Shown here one piece after another: positions 55,886-64,000 of a stretch of DNA of 64,000 nucleotides (the first letter of the stretch is position 1; each line of letters starts with the position of its first letter). Below the pieces are notes generated by a model. It saw only the letters and a list, made by a program, of their open reading frames with translations, was not told where the DNA came from and did not search any database. The position numbers were made by a program, and so were the translations under genes. The DNA is from Sweltsa coloradensis (lineage: Eukaryota; Arthropoda; Insecta; Plecoptera; Chloroperlidae). The DNA is taken from the NCBI GenBank assembly GCA_024449915.1, contig JAMZAV010000438.1, positions 1,240,001 through 1,304,000 of the forward strand. The letters are read 5' to 3'.

Positions 55886-56028
55886 GCAGACTTGACCTAG
55901 TTAAAGATCGAGCTAGGTAACTGAAATGTTATTTACCCCTCGATTTGTTTATGTTCAGTCTAGGCCTAGGGCCTAGGCCCTTCAATATTAATTGGCCTAG
56001 CGCCTAGCTAGGCCTACCTACCTAGGGC

Positions 56029-56708
56029 CTAAAGGCCGATGCACAATTGCCCGGTATACCAATGATAACGTTACCGTTACCGATAACGGGAAGAAAGTTG
56101 AATCACACGTTAACTTACGACACGATGCACAATAAAGCTTCCCGTTGCCGGTCGTTCCGGTACTCTTTCGGTTGGGAATGGCCAACTTTTCCACTGTAAC
56201 AGAAAGGATTTCGGGTGCGCTCTTATCGAAAATATCCTAGAACTAGCGCGGCGCACTGTAGCCAGCGGAAAGTTTGGCTAACCTAACGTAAGTAGTTATG
56301 TAACGGAAAGGATTTCGGGTGCGTATGTTTTCATTGTAAAAAACAAGTGTTGAAAAGTTGACCATTTAGGCCTACAACCGAAAGAGTGCCGTCGTTCCCG
56401 TATCCCGGCAACGACAACAGGAACATCACCAAGTTTTAACTTTCCGTAACGTTCCCGTTCCGTACGTTACCGGAACCAATCAGAATCAAGATGTGCACGT
56501 CCTAAAACCATTTTATCAGCTGATTGATGGTTTATACGCGAGTAATATGCGAAATAAATTAAATACAAATATGCGGAATAACAAAATATAATTAACACAC
56601 CCGTTTATTATTTGATTTGTTCCCGCTTCACGGGCTGTTGTTAATCGAAGCCCTGAACGTTAGCGTCTTCCCGTTCTTGTTACCGGGCAATTGTGCATCG
56701 GCCTTTAG
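56029..56708. mobile_element. TIR element with perfect 28 bp ends, hosting family M copy 3
   Basis: CTAAAGGCCGATGCACAATT...and its exact inverse AATTGTGCATCGGCCTTTAG. The subterminal TTACCG/CGGTAA and CCCGTT words are numerous. No clear target duplication. Non-coding. Confidence 0.75.
56159..56390. mobile_element. hAT-type MITE, family M copy 3, nested
   Basis: GGTACTCTTTCGGTTG...CAACCGAAAGAGTGCC, flanked by GTCGTTCC (56151-56158, 56391-56398). Core AGAAAGGATTTCGGGTGCGC to CCAGCGGAAAGTT as at 4998. Confidence 0.8.
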
Positions 56709-57936
56709 TCCCATGTAGCTATAGCCTTATACCTGCCTTACTTTTAGGCCTAGGCCCCTATATGGTAAATTAATTTGCCTTGGCTAGGCCTAATCCTGTT
56801 CAAAAATCGGTAAAAATGCAATACTATATCGCCACGTGAAAAGCAACACAAAAACTGCAGGTGTAGTAGGTAGGCCTACCAACCTCGTCACGGCGCTTTG
56901 TCCCCCCCCCCCCCCCAGAGACCTGGATCTTATCAACTACGTTAACAGAGAAGCGCGTTTGGATGTTCGTGTGTTAAAAATTTCTGGGACTCACCGTCCT
57001 AGAAATGTAGCGTTCTCACCGTCCAAAAGTATGTAACTGGATGTAGGCCTAGTCAAATCCATGCCAAGTAATTTAATATATTCTAATAGTTTGCCTGGGC
57101 ATGAGCCTACACCTAATAATGATAATATCTAATATAAAAATGTTGGCCTAGGCCCTATATATTGTATTGTATTGTATCTCTCTCTCCTACTATTGACTAG
57201 CCCTATAGTCGGTGGTAGGTATCTTCATCCTTCCTTCCTTCTTAGCATCTTCATAACATCCATTGTCAACAAATAATACCTTAGGCTACTTATCTGCAAA
57301 TTTGTATATTCAGTACCGTATCGTACTTTATTTGGTCCAATGGGTTGATTACAGACGCTTAACGGGGGAAACTTCTTTATTGACTCTGGTTGCCATGGTA
57401 ACCAAGACCTTGGGCTCACTGCCTTTTTGATAGGATTCTGATAGGAATTGTCAGGGAACTAATGTATTTGCCAGGTGGTGAGCCCTAATAAATATCTAAA
57501 CGCGTTACATATCTAAATAAAGCGACGTTACCCCCCCCCCCCAACCTACTTTTCATCATAAAAATTTGACGAGGTTGGTACACCTGTAATGTCAATTAAT
57601 AAATTGTGGTTTTTGTGTGTTACTTTTCAAGTGGCGGTACGGCATAATTACCAAAAAATCTTTTAAATAACTTGCCAAGAACTAGTTTAAGGTACCGGTA
57701 GGTAAGATCTTGTCAACATCTTGCCAATTCTTAGCCTAGACTATTAGTGCACTGTACTGTAGTAATTGTAACGAGCTAGATAAAGGAGAAACTGTAGGCC
57801 TAGGCAGGCCTAGCATTAAATTAACATTTGACACTAGGTAGTGTTCTCACTGCTCACCCCCAGCAATATATTTAGGCCCCCCTAGCCTAATGAAGTGTTA
57901 ATTCTTACGGTCAGCCGGAAGAATAATATTGGTAAA
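56709..57936. other. ECHS1 intron 1 segment
   Basis: No exon or delimited repeat recognised; C runs at 56903-56916 and 57531-57542, and an X-box-like site at 57389. Confidence 0.4.
57389..57402. promoter_or_regulatory. RFX X-box-like palindrome in ECHS1 intron 1
   Basis: GTTGCCATGGTAAC, the same form as at 38435 but without recognisable Helitron-like flanks. Confidence 0.35.
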
Positions 57937-58196
57937 ACTACAGTATAGGGTACCCCGCTTCGCGCGCAAATTTTTCAACGAATACTGCCAACCGCGTAAC
58001 AACAAGTAGGCCCTATCCCTAACCAACTTTTTACCGATGAAAAACACTGAAAAATACTGCACCTACAACACCTTTAACGTCGCTATTTTAAATATAAAGG
58101 AGTTTCAACGCCGTAGTTACTATCGCATTGTGTAAGTTGGCTGCAGTGGTGATGCGCGCGCACGTCGGTTTGAACCGGGGTACCTTATACTGTAGT
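57937..58196. mobile_element. TA-flanked MITE
   Basis: ACTACAGTATAGGGTACCCC left, GGGGTACCTTATACTGTAGT right; 260 bp; mariner-like by its TA edges. Confidence 0.65.
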
Positions 58197-58555
58197 ATTA
58201 CCATAATATTGCACGAGGGCCTAATCGTACAGTTAGGTCTGATATTGAATTTAAAATTGAAACATTCAGGTTATGTTGTTTTTTTGTTTTTAATTTACCC
58301 CCTCACGAACAAAGATTTATAGGTAGGCCCTACCAGCTCAAATTTGCGTCTCGTTAAAAATAGCGGAATTGGGCAAATCCATAATATCCTATGTTGAATA
58401 ATAGGTGTATAAAAACTGTATGCACAAAGAATAGTTGCGTTTGCAGTAGGGATGGGAAAAGCGTTTAATTTCGTAAACGTTTAACTTCTTGAACAAATCG
58501 CGTTTAAACGTTCTAGGGCTAAATCCTATTTTCTAAAAAAAAAAAAAAAAAAAAA

Positions 58556-58890
58556 CGTTCCTACCCAACACTGGTCATCGGCAAACAACATAACCTCCAC
58601 ATCTTCCATTGCCTCCATCTTTACCTTGTGGATGTCATCCAACACGATTATGAATAACAGTACTAGTGACAACACACTTCCCTGCTTTAGCGCTTTTGTT
58701 ATTTGAAACCACCTTGACAATCCAAATTGTGTTTTCACACAGCAGAGACTGGTTATTGCTTGCATTTCGTTTCCATTGACCTCCAAACATTATTGCCGGA
58801 GACAATTCCGCCATCTTTGACAATATTTGAATCCGCAACTTTACCAACGCAAGTCTTTGTGCATGAGGGGGAAAACCTATTTTTGGCAAA
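58556..58890 (-). pseudogene. RTE-like LINE fragment
   Basis: Minus strand: TQFGLSRWFQITKALKQGSV, then LDDIHKVKMEAMEDVEVMLF ADD, homologous to 2180-2350. It ends at CAGTGTTGGGTAGGAACG, which resembles a hAT end, next to an A run. Confidence 0.7.
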
Positions 58891-59361
58891 ACTCCTTTTC
58901 GGTTGAAAGGCCTATACCATTAGCCTACTACCTATTGAAAATTTGGTAATAAAACAATTTAAAAAATCATTATTTTATTTTAGACCCCCCAACCGAAGAG
59001 GGCTAGGCGGCCTATGCCACCAACGATCCACCAATTAGGTTGTTATGGCATGGCTACAGCCAAACAAATCATGACTGTACGACTAATTTTGCACTATTTT
59101 TCCGGCTGATCGTACGATTATCCACGCGGTATATTTAAAGTGGAAATCTGAAAAGCATTGTCGGGTAATGTGTTACTTCCACTATACTACACCCTGGGTA
59201 AGGCTACTTTTCTTAACTAGCTACCGGTACGGCAACAATGAAAGTGAAAGTACAGGTAACTTTATAACAATTAGGCGTAGCTAAGCTTCTTCTAAAAGTC
59301 GATTAGCTGTAGCATGCAACTTTTAAAAAAGTAGCTTTAATTGGACTGGTGGTTGTTCCAG
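58891..59361. other. ECHS1 intron 1, distal part
   Basis: No feature recognised. Confidence 0.4.
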
Positions 59362-59690
59362 GTAGTTCATGCTATGAATATATCATAGTAGACACAACTG
59401 GGGAAAAGAAGAATGTTGGCATTATTACACTAAACCGACCCAAAGCATTAAATGCTCTGTGTGATGGATTAATGCGCGAGGTTGGTGATGCGGTTGATAA
59501 GTTTGAGAATGACGAATGTGTTGGTGCTGTTATCATCACTGGCAGCGAGAAAGCATTTGCTGCTGGAGCCGACATCAAGGAGATGCAGAATCTGACTTAT
59601 TCAAAAACAATCCGCGGAAACTTTTTAAGTCATTGGTCTCGTGTTGCCAACTGCAGAAAACCTGTCATTGCTGCTGTCAATGGCTATGCG
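59362..59690 (+). CDS. ECHS1: ECHS1-like mitochondrial enoyl-CoA hydratase, exon 2
   Basis: Acceptor TTGTTCCAG, donor GCG|GTAAGA, phase 0. Encodes YEYIIVD, VGIITLNRPKALNALCDGLM, KAFAAGADIKEMQNL and KPVIAAVNGYA. AFAAGADIKEM holds the first oxyanion-hole region of the crotonase fold, and the whole stretch is close to human ECHS1. The enzyme hydrates 2-trans-enoyl-CoA in mitochondrial beta-oxidation and in valine catabolism. Confidence 0.95.
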
Positions 59691-60722
59691 GTAAGACAAA
59701 TACTCATTTTTTAATTTTGTTGTTGTACAGATCAAGATAGGCCTACCAACACGAAACTAATTGCTACGACATTTTATGTGTGTTAGCTATATAAATAAGC
59801 CAGGAATGTTTTAATCTGGTTGGCAATGGCCTGGTTCCCACACTGTCCTAAAGAGTTATTTTATTATATTGTTTTAAGGAATCCAAGACTGATTGGCTGG
59901 TAATATTTTATTGGTTTGTCATTATGAAGTTACGACTTCTAATTGGTCCGTCCTAAGGACTTTGTTATTAGCTCTTATGACAAGATCAAAAATTATTTAA
60001 CAGAAAGTCCTATTCCATTATAACAATAACAATTACTTGGAAATGACAGTGTGGGAACTGGGCCTATGGTCACACTCACAGACTCTGTCAAAACTACTAG
60101 TAGCAACCTTGAACCTAATGGATGCCACTAGCCACCCACATGCAACGCCAGCACCAGTATTAACAAGGCTAATTCGGAACACCATTAAAATGTATTGTGT
60201 ACCAGTACCTCATTGTTAGGATGGCTCGAAAGTGATATTACAATGGAATAATTTCAGCTTCTATTGCAAAGAGCAACATTAATTAGGTAGGCCCTACTAA
60301 TTAGGTAGTTACGAATTACTAGTAGGGCCTACTAAATATACTATTTATAGAGAGTCCTGTTCTGGCAGTAGGCCCTATACTTTTTAATTGCTTGCCCCAT
60401 CAGTGATCACCTTAAAGATACCTATTAGACATGTGGAAAAATTTAAAAGGGAACTTGAGACATTTTTAATTCAAAATTGTTTTTATTCAGTTGATGTATA
60501 TTTGTGTAAATCTTACTAATTGTTTGTGTTGTTTTTATAGAAATTTGTAATAACTGGTCTACGTTCGCTGTTTTTGAATTTTGATTATTACGTACCTATC
60601 TTAATTTTTATTAATTGACGTGCTTGTATCATAATAGCATATGCCTATTATGTAAGAAAAGAAGCAAGAAATGAATAAATACATACAAATAAATAAATAA
60701 AGTGTTAGGTAATTTATTTCAG
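59691..60722. other. ECHS1 intron 2
   Basis: AT-rich; a LINE-like tail (GAAATGAATAAATACATACA, 60668) sits just before exon 3. No coding remnant identified. Confidence 0.4.
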
Positions 60723-61047
60723 CTTGGAGGCGGTTGCGAACTGGCAATGATGTGCGATATTATCTACGCTGGTGATAAGGCCAAATTTGGCCAGCCTGAG
60801 ATTGCAATTGGTACAATTCCGGGTGCAGGTGGTACTCAGCGTCTCACTCGCGCCGTGGGCAAGAGCAAGGCAATGGAGATCTGCTTGACAGGTAACATGG
60901 TGTCTGCTCAGGAAGCAGAGAAGATGGGACTTGTGAGCAAAGTGTTCCCCGCTGATAAACTAGTGGCCGAAACTGTCAAACTTGGGGAAAAGATATCGTC
61001 GCATTCACAACTCATTGTCTCTTTGTGCAAAGAAGCCGTTAATACAG
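60723..61047 (+). CDS. ECHS1: ECHS1-like mitochondrial enoyl-CoA hydratase, exon 3
   Basis: Acceptor TTTATTTCAG, donor ACAG|GTAAGT, phase 1. Encodes [37 protein letters not shown] and [16 protein letters not shown]. The two catalytic glutamates of the family are present (CELAM and QPEI), as is GGG of the second oxyanion region. The usual F before GGG is L here. Exons 1-3 give 250 residues; about 40 C-terminal residues (the KLFYSTFATDDRKEGMxAF region) should lie in an exon beyond 64000, since I find none to the window end. Confidence 0.95.
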
Positions 61048-61588
61048 GTAAGTTATCGTAGTACGTTAACTGCTAAGCTACTGGTATGTAATGTAGACCT
61101 AGTGAGATTTTTGTGATATAGCAAAGCACAGCATTCAATTGATGTAGTGGTGGCATTTTGTAGTGCTCAGAGTGACTCGCATGTGAATTGACTGCCAACT
61201 TACATGGGGTTTTACCGGTTTTGGTTTCATAATAATTACTAACATGTATGGCTTAGGTAGTACTAGTAATGTGTATAGTCAGGTCCTGTAGTAAACTCTC
61301 ACTTGCCTACAAATATTTTCAAAGCAACCAACTTTTTAACAGATTGGGTTCTCCGAAAGAAAATGTACTGCACAATAAATAATGTCTTGTTGGGAGTTAC
61401 GTGACTGCTAAGTATCCTTTTGCGATCCAGAGTCACAGTGATTCATATTTGGAAACGTGTTTTGGTAGGGAAATCCCACACATAACAAAAAAACGTAAAA
61501 ATACGGCCAAACCTTACACAATCAAAAGCAATGAGATCTAAAGAAAATGCCTTGGGTTATGTAGGTACCCTCCTACATTTTTGCAATC
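61048..61588. other. ECHS1 intron 3, proximal part
   Basis: 61498-61552 (GCCAAACCTTACACAATCAA, AGCAATGAGATCTAAA) is about 50 bp related to 20180-20235 inside the long-TIR element; origin unknown. Confidence 0.45.
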
Positions 61589-63875
61589 TTAAAAGGTGGG
61601 CTGTAGTTAAAGTGGGGTAAATTTCAAAAACGCGTTTTTTATGTAGAAAACACATTTTTGACAAGATTTCGATAACCCCAGTAAAAACCCGAGCTCAAAC
61701 GCACGAGCCGTTCGAGAGCTAGCCCGCCTCAAAGTTGGACGGGTGAGGGTGCCTACGTCACCGCTCCGTATAGTCTCGACGACCGCGGGTCGCTGGCTGC
61801 AGCCAACTACACACCATGCATGCATGGCTCAAGCCCTTGCTTTCGCCGGACTCACTACCCCAATAATAGTAATACTAAATAACAAAATAATAAACTCAAT
61901 TAACTCACCAATGAAGAAGTTATTCAAAATACTCAGGCTCGTAACTGTCAGCTGCTTTAAAACCCACGTAGAACCCTGTTGATTCTGGGTACCTTTTGCG
62001 CGAATACAGTTCACAACACACGATGGGTATCCCAATAACCTTCTTTTTCTTTTTGCCAAATGTTGACCAAGAATTCATCCAGTAAAGAAATTGTTTGTAA
62101 GCAACGTAGCGATATGTGTTATTAAATGCTTCGTTTAGAATTACTAATTGGCTATCAGGCGCATGCAAAGCTAATAACTAAGTGATTTGCTGTGTTCAGT
62201 GTATCAAGATTTAATACGACACTTAAAAAAAAAAAAATGTTCCGTGATACAGTCAGCACTGCCCCGATGTTCCCTTATTACTTTACTCTCACTGCAACAC
62301 AGTGAATACACACTAGTTTCGTCTATCACTTATACGATCCCACATACGACTCATATCCGTTTGCTTATAAGTGATTTTTTTGGTTTATTCTCCCTTCTAT
62401 CAGAAAGTCGAGGCTCAAAATGATAGGGTTGAATAACAGCCATCACACTCACAAAACACTATCATACTGACTGCGTGGTGAAAGTTTATGACGCAGTACA
62501 GAAGACTCCAGAAAATTATTGTGTAAAATGGTCATTGTTCACGGAAGAGCCCCCAACCCCTTAACCCCCATTAACTGTGACCAATCATTTTGGACAGTTG
62601 AAAGATATATTGCACCAATAAACTAATATATACACGTCATGTTATACAGTGTATGAAAGTTGTTGATTTCATTACTAACTCTTTCTGCGTGGGTGGGGAA
62701 ACGGAAAAGGGGAAGATGTGAATTGGAGTTTCAGTCTTGCGTTACGCTTTGATTTGCTTTGAAATGCATGAGTGATGCAATGAAACTAGGAACGTTGAGA
62801 TCACTAGATAATAAGTCGTCATCACTAGATGGTATGTTCGTCGTAACTAGATGACTCATAGTCGTCAGTAATGCACTCCGAGGAAGAACACTCTGAAGAT
62901 ACATCCACATCTTTATCATTATCCACAGAGGAGTCATCTTCGATAGTCTGTCAACGACAGTCATAACCGATTAATTCACGTTGAATTCCTATTTCCTGGA
63001 TGGAATTCTCGTTCAACACAGTTGTGCCGACATGAATTTCTATCTAATAATAAATACATTGTAACTCTGTATCAAAACTCTCGCTTTCTGTGACAACATC
63101 GCTCACTATCTTTCTTCTTGGGTACAAATACTAAATCCCACTCGGCGCTTTTTTGTGACATGTTGAAACGATGAATCTCCCCCTTTAAATTTTATTGACG
63201 GTTTTGAATCCTTTTTTAACACGGGATTCGAAATTGAGCCTAATATGCGGCATGCCAAACTGATTTTTTAAATAAATTAGATGATATTTCAAAGTCTTCG
63301 TCGGTAAAATGGGTAGCACATACAACTGAATATTTACTAGGTAACTTTCTTTCCATCGACGATCACTGATTTTCCTGGCTGATTACTGCATCCGAATACA
63401 CAACATACAGTCATATTGACGCGTGTTCATGTTCATAATCATGGGGTTATCTAGCAATACAAAACACAATAAAATACGTTTTAGCACAAAATCACAACAC
63501 TGTCGCCTGGCATTTAGTCAATAAGAATAATTTAAAAAAAAAACGCTTCAATATAACTACAGTATGTACACACGTTTTACATTGAATTAGAAGGATGGTC
63601 ACTTTGCACTGCTACCCCTATAACGCCCAAACATATATAAAGGGAAGATGTTGTTGTTCCCTGCTAGCACAGTCAGGTCAGACAGCATGAGGTCCGCGCG
63701 GGCTGCGACCGCTGGGTGAGTGGGAGCGGTGACATCACGGACGGCCACCCCAGAACTTCAACGCGCTGTCGTTTCGCGAGTTATTATCTGTTTTGGTTGG
63801 GGTTTTCGGCATTATAGTTTTTACATTGCCATTCTTAAGAAAATTCTCGGACCCTTGAGTACAGCCCACCTTTAA
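61589..63875. mobile_element. piggyBac-like TTAA-flanked element remnant
   Basis: TTAA at both edges; AAGGTGGGCTGTAGTTAAAG left, GAGTACAGCCCACCT right. Subterminal inverted GGTGCCTACGTCACCGCTCC (61749) pairs loosely with GGAGCGGTGACATCACGG (63723). An acid/serine-rich frame (SEEEHSEDTSTSLSLSTEES, 62876) and a minus-strand frame MSQKSAEWDLVFVPKKK (about 63160) resemble a transposase N-terminus, but I cannot read a DDD core. Confidence 0.5.
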
Positions 63876-64000
63876 TACATAAATTCACTTTGCCCTGTGA
63901 CTGGACCCTTGCAAAGCGTGTCAAAATTTTATTTGCAACTATTTTTTTAAATGTAAAAGTTTGTGCAAATTTATTTTGCCAAGCTTTGCAAGGATGCAGT

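Noticed and set aside
61743..61982. 79-codon plus-strand frame
   Set aside because: Lies in the piggyBac-like end; no family match and it is not the missing ECHS1 exon.

Overview
The window is eukaryotic (metazoan) DNA: split genes with GT/AG introns, about 36-38% G+C by eye, and mostly transposon-derived sequence. The gene set (NARS2-like, LAMTOR1-like, FAM120B-like, ECHS1-like), the crowd of Helitron-like, hAT, LINE and MITE copies, and the many AGGCCT/CCTAGG hexamers suggest a marine invertebrate, perhaps an echinoderm. That taxon is an impression, not a measurement.

Layout. (1) 1-6602, minus strand: first two coding exons of a mitochondrial asparaginyl-tRNA synthetase (NARS2-like), separated by a 6.3 kb intron packed with nested elements: an RTE-like LINE relic split by a TTA-flanked MITE and by a 5'-truncated jockey-like LINE, plus three further MITEs. 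(2) 7.0-18.3 kb: an intergenic or upstream repeat block with a long fold-back element and a 5 kb LINE that sits inside one Helitron-like copy and itself carries two more. About 14.1-17 kb looks like poorly corrected sequence. (3) 18407-28408, plus strand: coding exons 2-5 of a LAMTOR1-like Ragulator subunit. Exon 1 was not found. Its introns carry a long-TIR transposon and hAT elements. (4) 28.4-47.6 kb: no host gene recognised, but a clear record of nested insertions with intact target duplications. (5) 47638-49539: a complete, intronless FAM120B-like gene with an XPG-type N-terminal domain. (6) 49.5-55.0 kb: MITE, tRNA-like sequences, a Helitron-like element with 310 bp tandem repeats, and a LINE relic. 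(7) 55499-61047, plus strand: exons 1-3 of mitochondrial enoyl-CoA hydratase (ECHS1-like). The last exon lies past the window. A piggyBac-like TTAA-flanked element occupies the following intron.

The host genes are not an operon. NARS2 and ECHS1 products act in mitochondria, LAMTOR1 at the lysosomal surface. NARS2 and LAMTOR1 are divergently transcribed. The most interesting material is the mobile DNA: Helitron-like families sharing a hairpin-plus-CTAG 3' end, one of which carries RFX X-box-like palindromes in its tandem repeats; several insertions whose empty site can be read from the window; two very long hairpins; and a tRNA-headed SINE family. No CRISPR array, prokaryotic operon or clearly new multi-gene system is visible.
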